In this document: positions 52,082 through 61,853 of the stretch, one piece after another
How the letters are laid out: every line of letters begins with the position of its first letter
Numbering within the stretch: position 1 is the first letter of the stretch
NCBI RefSeq assembly: GCF_024808815.1
Contig: NZ_JANUCS010000001.1
Coordinates: 217,315 to 281,314 of the forward strand
From: Methanosalsum natronophilum
GTDB taxonomy: Archaea > Halobacteriota > Methanosarcinia > Methanosarcinales > Methanosarcinaceae
DNA length: 64,000 nt
Direction of reading: 5' to 3'
Translations under genes and position numbers: made by a program
The notes under the pieces: model-generated
Seen by the model: the letters and a program-made list of their open reading frames with translations, nothing else
Told to the model about the DNA's origin: nothing
Databases searched by the model: none

Positions 52082-52798
52082 TTAAACCACTAAAGCTTCA
52101 AAAATGGCATCTTTTTCTGTTGGATTTTTTCCTTCGCTGTAGTTATATAATGTCAAACCTGACAAGAAATTATTAAGTTCTAGAAATGAGACTTTATTTC
52201 TATGAAATGCTTCAATGTAAAGTAATGAAAAAATCAATTCATTCCAAATAGTAGAATTAATTAATTTGTTCGGTGGTGTATTTAAAGCCGCTTTTATCAT
52301 TTCTTGAATTAAATAAAAAATTTGATCAAGTATTAACAATTGGGAAATATTTTCATTATCTTCCCAAATTTTAAAATTTATTTCATCTCTTATAGATACA
52401 ATTCTACCATTGAGTTTCCTCAAAGAAATCTTTAAAACATGGTGCATTTGCTTTTGCTCTATATTTAATCTTCTATGATCCAATTCTTTAAAACTATCTT
52501 CGATTTCATTTAGTTCAGATATTTTTTTTTCTAAAACTTCAATGAAATCTTTATCATATATTCTATCTACAACAATATCAGTTAAAACATCTAATATTTT
52601 TTCACGTGTTTGAAAATCAAAATTTGAAATCTTATTTATTTCTTTTTCAAATAAGTAAGATTTATGCATGGATCTTAGATAATCAATGCCACCAACAACA
52701 GGTCTAACTATAAAAGTAATTCCATCAAACATATCTGTAGCGAAACTACTTAAGATAGAATTTATAGACTCAAAATCATCAATGCAGTATTTTTCCAT
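52082..52798 (-). CDS. Unrecognised helical protein coupled to a PIN nuclease
   Basis: 238 residues, almost entirely helical and charged, without signal peptide or membrane segment. Coiled-coil-prone stretch at 85-115 (EVLEKKISELNEIEDSFKEL, DHRRLNIEQKQMHHVLKISL). C-terminal half has SLLYIEAFHRNKVSFLELNN. No known antitoxin DNA-binding motif is visible. It lies first in a two-gene unit; its stop is one base from the PIN gene. A TATA-like CTATAAATTAA sits about 35 bases upstream of the ATG. Could be an antitoxin, sensor or scaffold. Function unknown. Confidence 0.6.
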   Translation of the reverse strand: MEKYCIDDFESINSILSSFATDMFDGITFIVRPVVGGIDYLRSMHKSYLFEKEINKISNFDFQTREKILDVLTDIVVDRIYDKDFIEVLEKKISELNEIEDSFKELDHRRLNIEQKQMHHVLKISLRKLNGRIVSIRDEINFKIWEDNENISQLLILDQIFYLIQEMIKAALNTPPNKLINSTIWNELIFSLLYIEAFHRNKVSFLELNNFLSGLTLYNYSEGKNPTEKDAIFEALVV

Positions 52799-52891
52799 AA
52801 CATTTACATGTTTAATTTGTATTAATTTATAGGTTTCGCACCGGTTTATCTCAAAATTCCTTCATCAAATGACAAAAATAACTCAATAAGT

Positions 52892-53332
52892 TCAACTAAC
52901 GTTCATGTTAAGCTCGAACACATCTTTAAAGTTCTTGACCAAAATATATTTTTCAACTTCCACCTTAAAGAGCACATTATCTTTAGAGTGAACAAAATCA
53001 GCAAGTTCAGGATTCTTTTTGAGGTATATCTCAAGGAAATCTGGTAGTTCTTCACTTCCTAGTTCAGTGCAAGTACCTATTACAGTAACTGCAATAGCAT
53101 CAGAAAAATCAGTTATAGAGTTCTTCCTCGAATCTAACAGTAATGATACTTTAGGATTGTTAGAGATATTGTTATACTTTTGAGTAAACATATTTGTCGA
53201 GAACAGGATATGTTTCAAATCAGCTGTAACTGCAACCGCAACTAGGTTGATATAAGGTCTATTATCATGGTCACAAGTTGCCAGTGCAGCTAATGAATAT
53301 GTATCGAACAAGTATGTCAAATCAGCTTTCAT
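52892..53332 (-). CDS. Pyridoxamine 5'-phosphate oxidase-like FMN-binding protein
   Basis: 146 residues of the split-barrel flavin fold: LFDTYSLAALATCDHDNRPY, AVTADLKHILFSTNMFTQKY, NNPKVSLLLDSRKNS and VTVIGTCTELGSEE, ending FKVEVEKYILVKNF. These are features of the PPOX-class flavoproteins, some of which bind F420 or haem instead. It is the last gene before the intact IS605 element and reads away from it. Substrate unknown. Confidence 0.8.
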   Translation of the reverse strand: MKADLTYLFDTYSLAALATCDHDNRPYINLVAVAVTADLKHILFSTNMFTQKYNNISNNPKVSLLLDSRKNSITDFSDAIAVTVIGTCTELGSEELPDFLEIYLKKNPELADFVHSKDNVLFKVEVEKYILVKNFKDVFELNMNVS

Positions 53333-53398
53333 TATTATTTTCCTTTAAATCCTAGAATGAACAACATTTATCACGCTGAAGTAAGAAGACCACCGTTT

Positions 53399-53815
53399 TT
53401 AAACGGTGGATGAATTAAGTCCCCTATTTGAACTTCCGTCAATGTATTTCTTAATTGTTTCAGCAGATACTTGACCATGTGAACCAATATAATAACTTGG
53501 TGACCAAAGATGATTACCCAAAAATTCTTTTTTTCGTAGTTCAGGGAATTTCTGGAATGTTCTCTTTGCAGTGACACCTTTAATTATCTTAACGATATCA
53601 GTAGGTGCTATGAACGGTGGTGCAGATATGAAGAGATGTATATGTGCGGGCATGACTTCAAGTTCAAGTATTTCCCATTCCTTAGAATCGGCAATAGTTC
53701 TTATCTGATCATCGAGAAATTGTTTTAATTCATCATTCATAACTTGTTTTCGATATTTAGTACACCATACGATATGATAATTGATTTCATATACAGCAGA
53801 GCTTGAATAAGACAT
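53399..53815 (-). CDS. tnpA: IS200-type Y1 transposase TnpA
   Basis: 138 residues. HUH metal motif in LELEVMPAHIHLFISAPP and the tyrosine helix in LWSPSYYIGSHGQVSAETIK-KYI. N-terminus YEINYHIVWCTKYRKQ is the family signature. It cuts single-stranded left and right ends and joins them. Its stop lies inside the left-end hairpin region. It is divergent from tnpB with a 30-50 bp promoter gap. Confidence 0.95.
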   Translation of the reverse strand: MSYSSSAVYEINYHIVWCTKYRKQVMNDELKQFLDDQIRTIADSKEWEILELEVMPAHIHLFISAPPFIAPTDIVKIIKGVTAKRTFQKFPELRKKEFLGNHLWSPSYYIGSHGQVSAETIKKYIDGSSNRGLNSSTV

Positions 53816-53868
53816 ATTCTCCTATAGGCACGAAAGATATTTAAATGTTTTTGACCTATAGATATTTA

Positions 53869-55017
53869 ATGCAGAAATCTTATAAGTTCAGATTGTATCC
53901 TACAAAAAAACAGGAAGTGACTTTGAATAAGACACTTGATGTGTGTAGACATATCTATAACGAATTTCTTGCAGACCGTAGAAAAGCATACGAAAGGTGT
54001 AATCAAGGATTGTCTACTATGGAACAGTTGTATCAGGTTCAGTATCTTGAATTTGATACAGAAGTACATTCTCAGGTAAAGCAGGATGTAATTAGAAGAT
54101 TAGGGAAATCCTTTGATGCTTTTTTCAGACGATGTAAGAACGGAGAAGCGAAAGTAGGTTATCCTCGTTTCAAAGGGAAGAAACGATATAACAGTTTTAC
54201 CTATCCCCAATCTGGTTTTAGTATTTCTGGAAAGAAGTTGAAGCTATCAAAGATTGGAAAAATAAGGATAGTTCAGCATCGAGAAATTGAAGGTAAAATC
54301 AAAACTTGTACTATCCGCAAAGATGGGAAACAATGGTATGTCACATTCTCTGTAGTCATTGAGAATAATGTTGAACCTGTTGAGCCTGTTACCTTTGTAG
54401 GTATTGACGTTGGACTCAATTCTCTGGTAACATTGAGTGATGGTACTCAGATAGATTCTCCAAAATATTATCGCAATACAGAGGATGAATTAAAGAAACA
54501 GCAACGTAATCTTAGCAAAAAAAGGAAGTTTTCTAATAATTGGAAGAAACAATGTGACAAGGTAAACAGATTACATCGAAAAATTCGCAATCAGAAAAAT
54601 GATTTTAACCATAAACTAAGCAGGGAACTCATCAATACCTATGATTTCATAGCTTTTGAAGACCTGAATGTAAAGAACATGGTTAAAAATTCAAGACTTT
54701 CAAAATCAATACATGATGCATCATGGAGTAATCTAATTCAGATTACAAAATACAAAGCGGGAGAAGCTGGTAAGTTTGTAGAATTAGTCAATCCATATAA
54801 TACATCACAACTTTGTAGCAAATGTGGTCAGAAAGTCGAGAAAACACTTGCAGTAAGGGTACATAATTGTCCATACTGTGGATTAGTTCTTGACCGTGAC
54901 CATAATGCCGCTATCAATATTCTCAATCGTGCTGTAGGAACTACAGTTCAAGCCTGTGGAATTGAGTCGTTGGATTCGATGATGAAGCAGGAAGCCACCA
55001 TATTCATAGGGTGGTAG
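53869..55017 (+). CDS. tnpB: RNA-guided endonuclease TnpB
   Basis: 382 residues. N-terminal helix-turn (QKSYKFRLYPTKKQEVTLNK), then a RuvC nuclease with all three acidic residues: D180 in FVGIDVGLNSLVTLSDG, E264 in IAFEDLNVKNM, and D344 in LDRDHNAAINIL. A zinc ribbon lies between the last two (CSKCGQKVEKTLAVRVHNCP-YCG). In this family TnpB is guided by an omegaRNA made from the tnpB 3' region and right end, with the guide read from flanking DNA. The stop codon lies in the right end (GGTAG). ATG 53869 is chosen; ATG 53845 would add eight residues. Confidence 0.93.
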   Translation: MQKSYKFRLYPTKKQEVTLNKTLDVCRHIYNEFLADRRKAYERCNQGLSTMEQLYQVQYLEFDTEVHSQVKQDVIRRLGKSFDAFFRRCKNGEAKVGYPRFKGKKRYNSFTYPQSGFSISGKKLKLSKIGKIRIVQHREIEGKIKTCTIRKDGKQWYVTFSVVIENNVEPVEPVTFVGIDVGLNSLVTLSDGTQIDSPKYYRNTEDELKKQQRNLSKKRKFSNNWKKQCDKVNRLHRKIRNQKNDFNHKLSRELINTYDFIAFEDLNVKNMVKNSRLSKSIHDASWSNLIQITKYKAGEAGKFVELVNPYNTSQLCSKCGQKVEKTLAVRVHNCPYCGLVLDRDHNAAINILNRAVGTTVQACGIESLDSMMKQEATIFIGW

Positions 55018-55094
55018 TTCACAACAAAACTGTTGGTGCAAAAGGATTTGAGGTTAAAACTGAATAATAGTATTAGTATAGGAGATAAATGTAA

Positions 55095-56078
55095 ATGAAA
55101 GAGAAAGAATTTCCAAGACCAAAAGTTCTTGTTAGTAGATGTTTGGAGTTTGATAATGTTAGGTATGACGGTAAGGTCATACCTTCAAAAATAGTTAAAG
55201 ACCTTGAACCTTATGTTGATTATATCAAAGTATGTCCCGAAGTTGAGATCGGATTAGGTATTCCACGAGATCCTATCAGGATAGTGAAAACTGATGGTGA
55301 ATACAAATTAATGCAACCTAAAACTAACCGCGATGTGACTAAAGAGATGGATGAGTTCACTGATAAATTTATCAGCGACCTTCCAGAAGTTGACGGTTTC
55401 ATATTTAAATCGGGGTCACCTACTATAGGTATTCGTAACATCAAGGTCTATTCAGGTATAAAAGATGCACCTGTAATCGAAAAAGGTAGTGGATTCTTTG
55501 CTAACAAAGTATTAGAGAAACATCCTGGATATCCTATTGAAGAAGATGATAGGTTAAGGAACGATAAGATCAGGCACGATTTCCTAACATACCTGTTCAC
55601 ATTCACACAATTTCGAAGATTGGCAAAAGATATGTCCTTTCCTGACCTAAAAAAATTCCATTCTCAAAACCGGTTCCTGTTCTCATCATATAATGAAGAG
55701 ATTTTTAATGAACTTGACTCTATAATTGATGGATATAGTAATGAGAGTTCGGTTAATTCCTTGTATTCTGGTTATGAAGAGTTACTTAAAAAGTTATTCA
55801 CGTATCATCCGAGTTCACAATCTTATATTAGTGTGGCAACCAAACTATTCTCAAACTTTTCAGAAACTGTTCCTGATAATGAAAAAGAACATTTTTTCCA
55901 CATATTGAAAAAATATGAGAATAATTTAATTGGAATCCAGGGTTTACTTGAAGTACTCCAACTATACACTATGAGATACGATACAAACAATATTATCGAT
56001 GATAAACTGTTCACACCCTACCCACCAGAACTTCAGTCCGCGATAGATGAAAAGAGAGATAAAGATTATTGGAAATGA
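55095..56078 (+). CDS. DUF523-DUF1722 fusion protein
   Basis: 327 residues. DUF523 domain at 1-150: RPKVLVSRCLEFDNVRYDGK, PYVDYIKVCPEVEIGLGIPR, DGFIFKSGSPTIGIRNIKVY. DUF1722 (YbgA-like) at about 190-310: FRRLAKDMSFPDLKKFHSQN and YEELLKKLFTYHPSSQSYIS. In bacteria such proteins neighbour photolyase; function is unresolved. GGAGATAA gives the ribosome site before ATG 55095. The start lies 72 nt after the right end of the IS element. Confidence 0.88.
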   Translation: MKEKEFPRPKVLVSRCLEFDNVRYDGKVIPSKIVKDLEPYVDYIKVCPEVEIGLGIPRDPIRIVKTDGEYKLMQPKTNRDVTKEMDEFTDKFISDLPEVDGFIFKSGSPTIGIRNIKVYSGIKDAPVIEKGSGFFANKVLEKHPGYPIEEDDRLRNDKIRHDFLTYLFTFTQFRRLAKDMSFPDLKKFHSQNRFLFSSYNEEIFNELDSIIDGYSNESSVNSLYSGYEELLKKLFTYHPSSQSYISVATKLFSNFSETVPDNEKEHFFHILKKYENNLIGIQGLLEVLQLYTMRYDTNNIIDDKLFTPYPPELQSAIDEKRDKDYWK

Positions 56079-56122
56079 TATTGATATTTAATTAATTTTA
56101 ATTGAAATTGAAAATATCAAAC

Positions 56123-57940
56123 TTATTTCCTATCTTTCTCATTTGCTAATAATTGGAATCTGCTGTTGGAATCTAAAAGTTCAGAATATGTACCTTCAGC
56201 TGTGATCCGGCCTTTTTCTAACATATATATCTTATCACAGTTCTGTATTGTATTGAACCTATGAGCTATTATTATCAATGTTTTTACTTTAGCTAACTTA
56301 TTCAGTGCATCAACAAACGCTTTCTCAGTCATACCATCAAGTGAACTTGTAGCTTCGTCCAGAACAAGTACGTCCGGATCATGGTAAAGTGCACGTGCAA
56401 TACCTACTCTCTGTCTTTGCCCACCACTCAACCTCACACCTCTTTCACCAACAATAGTATCATATCCGTCCTGCATTTCCTCCATTACAAAATCATGGAT
56501 ATTAGCTATCTTTGCAGAACGTATAACTTGTTCCATGTCAATCTGGTCGTCAGGTATTCCAAAAGCAATATTATTCTTAACTGAGCTATTGGCTAGATAG
56601 ATATGTTGCGGGACATACCCCAAGTTCTTTTGCCATGCTCTCAGATTAGATTCGGTTATCTTGGTATCATCGACATAGATAGTACCTTCCTGGGGTAATA
56701 GTAAACCTAATATCACATCAACTAGGGTTGTCTTCCCTGCACCGGTGGTACCCACAACAGCTACTGAAGTACCTTTTTTAACAGAGATATCAACACCATC
56801 AAGGGAATTGTGGGTACTGTTAGGGTAACTGTACTTCACACCTTCAAGTCTAATCTCTTTCTCCAGCTCAATGGTCTCCGAAGGTATCTCTTCGATGTTA
56901 ATGTTCTGATACTGAAATATGTTTTCAGCATTCGCCATTTCTTTCCTGATATTATCAATTGTATGATAATTGAACCTGACTTTAGTTACACCATCGTACA
57001 CTTTTTGGAGTGATGGGAGTAACCTATAACCTGCAAATGCGAAAAGGCTCGCGATTGGTATCACATTACCTACATCTCCATACAATAAGTAGAGTATAAG
57101 TATAAATGCAATTATACCACCGAAAGCTAGTGTTTCTAATAAAAATTTAGGAAGTTCTCCGATTACTTTATTTTTCGCCATAGTATCCGCATAAACCTTT
57201 GAAGGTTTGGAAAACATTTTAAGATAAAACAGTTCATTTCCTTTCAGTTTAATATCCTTGATACCACCAAACGCTTCATTGACTACACTAAACCTTTCCT
57301 GATTAGCATTCAATCGACTTTTCCCACTTTTCCTGAGCTTATTTCTAAAAAAAGTGTATATCAATCCATAAATACCACCAAAGATCAGTATAGCAAACAG
57401 TGTAGCATATGGACTCACAATAAATATACTACCAATGATAGTAAGTGAGATGATAACACCACTTATAGCGTGGAGCAGCGGTATCATGTATCCTGTTGTT
57501 AGTAACTGTACCTCAGATAATATGTTCTTACTCACATCAGCACTGTTCTTGCTTAAGAAAAAAGGATAGTTCTGGCGAAGATATATGTCCAATAATCTTT
57601 TCGAGATCGAATGATTATTAGCCCACACAAATTTTGCTTTGTACCAAATAGTAAAGGCAGATATTGCATTACTCACAATTAATAGAGTCAATGTTGCAGA
57701 TCCTAAAAAAATAATGAAGTCCGAACTCGACGTGAATCCGAGTTCAGTATATATTAAGTTTAACCAATAATTCTCCTCAATAATGTTCGGGTTGGTTATA
57801 ACGTCCATAAAAGGAAATATGGATACAACACTTACCGCCTGAGATATACCTGTAGCTATTGTCAAGAACAATAAGATAACAAAGCCTCTAAGTTCCTTTG
57901 GTGTGAAAATATCTTTCAGTTTATTAACAAAATTGAACAT
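56123..57940 (-). CDS. ABC exporter, permease fused to ATPase
   Basis: 605 residues. Six-helix membrane domain at 1-320 and ATPase at 365-600: Walker A VAVVGTTGAGKTTLVDVILG, Q-loop GYVPQHIYLANSSVKNNIA, signature RLSGGQRQRVGIARAL, Walker B DPDVLVLDEATSSLD and the H-loop IIIAHRFNT. The AVSVVSIFPFMDVITNPNII opening and IRLEGVKYSYPNSTHNSLDG suggest the PglK-like lipid-oligosaccharide flippase branch. No glycosyltransferase is adjacent, so substrate is open. Confidence 0.9.
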   Translation of the reverse strand: MFNFVNKLKDIFTPKELRGFVILLFLTIATGISQAVSVVSIFPFMDVITNPNIIEENYWLNLIYTELGFTSSSDFIIFLGSATLTLLIVSNAISAFTIWYKAKFVWANNHSISKRLLDIYLRQNYPFFLSKNSADVSKNILSEVQLLTTGYMIPLLHAISGVIISLTIIGSIFIVSPYATLFAILIFGGIYGLIYTFFRNKLRKSGKSRLNANQERFSVVNEAFGGIKDIKLKGNELFYLKMFSKPSKVYADTMAKNKVIGELPKFLLETLAFGGIIAFILILYLLYGDVGNVIPIASLFAFAGYRLLPSLQKVYDGVTKVRFNYHTIDNIRKEMANAENIFQYQNINIEEIPSETIELEKEIRLEGVKYSYPNSTHNSLDGVDISVKKGTSVAVVGTTGAGKTTLVDVILGLLLPQEGTIYVDDTKITESNLRAWQKNLGYVPQHIYLANSSVKNNIAFGIPDDQIDMEQVIRSAKIANIHDFVMEEMQDGYDTIVGERGVRLSGGQRQRVGIARALYHDPDVLVLDEATSSLDGMTEKAFVDALNKLAKVKTLIIIAHRFNTIQNCDKIYMLEKGRITAEGTYSELLDSNSRFQLLANEKDRK

Positions 57941-58109
57941 CTTACAGGTTACCTCATCTTATATGCCAAAAGTTCTTGGAATCAGATTAAATTAGTATCA
58001 GTTTTCTTGTGTTCTTATTCACATTAGCCCATAAAAAGGTATTTGTTAGTTTTGAGATCAATATATGCAATATTTGATATACTTTTAATATTCTCATTGT
58101 AAAATAACC

Positions 58110-61100
58110 ATGTCCTCTGATAATTGGCAGTTCTGGATCGATAGGGGCGGCACTTTCACAGACATTGTTGCAATGGACCCCAAAAAGCAAATCATTACAC
58201 ATAAACTCCTCTCAAACAATCCTGAACAATACCAAGACGCTGCAATCCAGGGAGTTAGAGATATATTAGGAATAGGTGAGAATGATTGTATACCATCTAA
58301 TCATATCAATACAATTAAAATGGGGACAACTGTTGGGACTAACGCATTATTAGAACGCAAAGGTGAACCCACTGTCTTTGTCACTACAAAAGGATTCAAA
58401 GATCTGTTAGAGATAGGGTACCAGAACAGACCCGATATTTTCGCGCTCAATATAAAAAAACCTGAGCAGCTCTATAACGATGTCATAGAAGTTGATGAGA
58501 GGTATGATAGTAATGGTACTGAACTTGTTGGAATAGATGAGCGTAAAGTACACGATGACCTCAAAACAATATTCAATCTTGGTATTAGGTCAGTTGCTAT
58601 ATCTTTCATTCATGGTTACAAGTATCCAGACCATGAACTGAAAGTAGCTGAAATTGCAAGAAATATTGGTTATTCTCAAATATCAGTATCACATGAGATC
58701 AGTCCCTTAATAAAACTAGTTAGTCGTGCTGAAACTACTGTAGTTGACGCGTATCTATCCCCAATACTAAAAGAGTATATTAATAAGATCAAATCCACAC
58801 TTCAACAGAATAATGGTTCAGGACCCGACCTCCTTTTCATGCAATCTAACGGTGGGCTGGTGAATGCCGATGAGTTTAGGGGTAAAGATTGTATTCTCTC
58901 GGGTCCTGCTGGGGGCATTGTTGGTGCAATACGAACATCTTCTCTTGCAGGGTTTGATAAGATCATTAGTTTTGATATGGGTGGTACCTCTACAGACGTT
59001 GCACATTATAGAGGAGAACTTGAATGCAGTTTCCAGACAACCATCTCAGGAATACATCTCCAATCACCTATGATGAAAATAGATACTATCGCAGCAGGTG
59101 GCGGGTCAATATTACATTTTGATGGTGAAAAACTTAGAGTAGGTCCAGATTCCGCGGGATCTGATCCGGGTCCCGCATGTTATCGAAGAGGTGGACCTCT
59201 AACTGTAACTGACTGTAACCTCATGCTGAACAAAATAATTCCTGACCATTTCCCACATGTTTTCGGACAAAGTGCAGATATGCCATTAGATCCAGAGATA
59301 GTTGTTCAGAAATTCAGTGCCATAACAGAAACTGTAAATCGAGATAGTGGAAAACAATACACACCTGAATCACTTGCAGAAGGTTTTCTTGATGTGGCTG
59401 TCGAGAACATGGCTAACGCAATAAAGAATATCTCTGTACAGAGAGGTTACGACGTCAAAGAATACACATTATGCTGTTTTGGTGGTGCAGGTGGTCAACA
59501 TGCATGTAAAGTCGCGGATACTCTAGGTATAACTCAGATATTCATTCATCCCTATGCAGGTGTCCTCTCAGCATACGGTATCGGTCTTGCTGATCAAAGA
59601 GAGATACTTAAAAGGTCCATTGAACAAATATTAAGGACCAGTTCTTTGAATGAAGTAGTAGAAATAGTATCCGAAATGGAAAACGAGGGTAGAGATAAGC
59701 TCATCAAAACCGGTGTTTCAGAAGATCGTATCAATACAATAACTAAACTACATTTGAAATACAAGGGTTCTGATACAGCTCTTTTAATAGACCTTCCAAA
59801 AAAAGCTGACATTGATCATATAATAAGCCAATTCAATTCTAAACATAAACAACAGTTCGGTTTCATCCAAGAAGATACTCCTCTAATAATTGAAACCGTT
59901 TCTGTTGAGATCATTGGTCGATCAGAGAATATTGAGGAAAAAAGCTATCCTGCAAAAAGGAATTCAAAGCCCATTCCAATAACTCGAACTGAAATGTATT
60001 CTAATAACAAATATCATGATACTCCAGTATTCCTTCGTACTGACCTGGAGCCTGGTACTGTAATAAAAGGTCCCTCAATTATAATAGAAAATAATTCTAC
60101 ATTGGTAATAGAGCCTGGGTGGACAGGAGAAGTAACTCAATACAACCATCTAACACTTACTCGTACTTCTTCTAAACAAATAAAATATGATATTGATACG
60201 ACAGTCGACCCAGTTATGCTGGAAATATTCAATAACCGTTTCATGTCAATTGCTGAACAGATGGGATATACACTCCAGAACACAGCACATTCAGTCAATA
60301 TAAAAGAACGACATGATTTCTCATGTGCACTATTCGATCAAAATGGAAATCTTGTTGCAAACGCGCCACATATACCTGTCCATATAGGATCAATGAGCGA
60401 ATGTGTAAAGGCCTTAATTTCCACTGATGAATTTAAGGGTAAGAAAGGTGATATATACCTCCAAAACTCACCATACAACGGTGGAACTCATTTACCAGAT
60501 ATCACAGTAATTACACCAGTATTCGATGAGAGTGATCGAATATACGCATACGTGGCATCAAGAGGACATCATGCAGATATTGGTGGTAAGTCACCAGGTT
60601 CAATGCCACATGATAGTACTACAATACATGAAGAAGGGATTCTGATAAAGGGTATGCGAATCGTTGAAAACGGAAATTTCCATAAAAACGATTTGGTGGA
60701 CACACTAAGTTCAACCAACTATCCTGCAAGAAACCCTACCCAAAACATAGCTGATATCCAGGCACAAATTGCAGCTAATGAAAAAGGAATAATTGAACTA
60801 AAGAAGTTAGTTGATAGCTATTCTAACAAAGTAGTTCAAGCTTACATGAACCACGTACAAGATAATGCTGAGAATGAAGTGAAAAAGGTCATTGATACAT
60901 TAAATGATGGGACATTCTCTTACAAGTTAGATGATGATAGTGTTATATGTATTAAACTGATAATTGATAAGATTCGTAGAAAAGCAATTATTGACCTCAA
61001 CGATACTACACCTCAAGTTCCAACTAATTTCAATGCACCTCTTGCAGTATGCAAAGCAGCAGTGCTCTACGTGTTCAGGACACTTGTTCAAACAAGCATA

Positions 61101-61730
61101 CCTCTAAATGACGGTTGTTTAAGACCAATTGATATAAGGGTACCTAAAGGGTCCATGTTAGATCCAGAATATCCTGCGGCTGTAGTAGCTGGAAATGTTG
61201 AAACGTCCCAATATATCGTGGATACACTGTTTGGCGCATTGGGAATACTTGCAGCATCCCAAGGTACAATGAACAATTTCACTTTCGGTAATCACCAATA
61301 CCAATACTACGAAACTGTGTGCGGTGGAGCTGGGGCAGGTAAATATTTCCATGGCACTGATGCAGTTCATACTCATATGACCAATTCAAGGATTACAGAT
61401 CCCGAAATACTTGAATTAAGGTATCCTATAATACTAGAAGAGTTCAGTATCAGAGAAAATAGTGGTGGTCCTGGAAAATATAATGGGGGGAATGGTGTTA
61501 CCCGAAAAATACGGTTTCTTGACAAAATGTCCGCATCCATACTCTCAAGTCATAGAACATATCCACCATTCGGGCTGAATGGAGGTTGCAGTGGTATGAA
61601 AGGTAATAATCTTGTTCTTCGAGAAAATGGTACTTTGATACAACTTTGTGGTAATGATAGTATTACTATGTACCCTAACGACACGTTCATCATTGAAACA
61701 CCTGGTGGCGGAGCATTTGGGAAAAAGTAA
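58110..61730 (+). CDS. 5-oxoprolinase-type hydantoinase (fused A and B subunits)
   Basis: 1206 residues. HyuA-like ATPase half (1-690): [22 protein letters not shown] start ([20 protein letters not shown]), [70 protein letters not shown] and [20 protein letters not shown]. HyuB-like half (700-1206): [29 protein letters not shown]-like [73 protein letters not shown] and [12 protein letters not shown]. The full-length fusion is the eukaryotic/bacterial 5-oxoprolinase arrangement; many archaea encode two separate genes. Likely ATP-dependent 5-oxoproline or hydantoin hydrolysis. Confidence 0.88.
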   Translation: MSSDNWQFWIDRGGTFTDIVAMDPKKQIITHKLLSNNPEQYQDAAIQGVRDILGIGENDCIPSNHINTIKMGTTVGTNALLERKGEPTVFVTTKGFKDLLEIGYQNRPDIFALNIKKPEQLYNDVIEVDERYDSNGTELVGIDERKVHDDLKTIFNLGIRSVAISFIHGYKYPDHELKVAEIARNIGYSQISVSHEISPLIKLVSRAETTVVDAYLSPILKEYINKIKSTLQQNNGSGPDLLFMQSNGGLVNADEFRGKDCILSGPAGGIVGAIRTSSLAGFDKIISFDMGGTSTDVAHYRGELECSFQTTISGIHLQSPMMKIDTIAAGGGSILHFDGEKLRVGPDSAGSDPGPACYRRGGPLTVTDCNLMLNKIIPDHFPHVFGQSADMPLDPEIVVQKFSAITETVNRDSGKQYTPESLAEGFLDVAVENMANAIKNISVQRGYDVKEYTLCCFGGAGGQHACKVADTLGITQIFIHPYAGVLSAYGIGLADQREILKRSIEQILRTSSLNEVVEIVSEMENEGRDKLIKTGVSEDRINTITKLHLKYKGSDTALLIDLPKKADIDHIISQFNSKHKQQFGFIQEDTPLIIETVSVEIIGRSENIEEKSYPAKRNSKPIPITRTEMYSNNKYHDTPVFLRTDLEPGTVIKGPSIIIENNSTLVIEPGWTGEVTQYNHLTLTRTSSKQIKYDIDTTVDPVMLEIFNNRFMSIAEQMGYTLQNTAHSVNIKERHDFSCALFDQNGNLVANAPHIPVHIGSMSECVKALISTDEFKGKKGDIYLQNSPYNGGTHLPDITVITPVFDESDRIYAYVASRGHHADIGGKSPGSMPHDSTTIHEEGILIKGMRIVENGNFHKNDLVDTLSSTNYPARNPTQNIADIQAQIAANEKGIIELKKLVDSYSNKVVQAYMNHVQDNAENEVKKVIDTLNDGTFSYKLDDDSVICIKLIIDKIRRKAIIDLNDTTPQVPTNFNAPLAVCKAAVLYVFRTLVQTSIPLNDGCLRPIDIRVPKGSMLDPEYPAAVVAGNVETSQYIVDTLFGALGILAASQGTMNNFTFGNHQYQYYETVCGGAGAGKYFHGTDAVHTHMTNSRITDPEILELRYPIILEEFSIRENSGGPGKYNGGNGVTRKIRFLDKMSASILSSHRTYPPFGLNGGCSGMKGNNLVLRENGTLIQLCGNDSITMYPNDTFIIETPGGGAFGKK

Positions 61731-61853
61731 GTTATCTGTTCAATTAACTTTAATTTAATTGAACTTTAAGTATAGTATTTTCTGATATCAATTTAATAGA
61801 TACGGTATTGTACTTAGATATCATTAAAAAATGAGTAGAATGTGGTTAATGGC

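Larger units (their letters stand above)
53371..55022 (+). mobile_element. Complete IS200/IS605 element (tnpA and tnpB divergent)
   Basis: 1652-bp element. Left end TCACGCTGAAGTAAGAAGAC with hairpin CCACCG/CGGTGG (53391-53396 with 53405-53410); right end hairpin CCACC/GGTGG (54995-54999 with 55010-55014) followed by TAGTTCAC ending at 55022. There are no terminal inverted repeats or target duplication, as expected for single-strand Y1 transposition. The left flank reads TTTAT. Both genes look intact, so the copy may be active. Three further derivatives in the window relate to it (733-1000, 20238-20285, and more distantly 9672-9937). Confidence 0.9.

Noticed and set aside
49492..53360. Direct repeat of the tRNA-Ala 3' end as an att site
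   Set aside because: No copy of GGTTCAAATCCCGC was seen downstream on reading through the region; a shorter or mutated repeat cannot be excluded.
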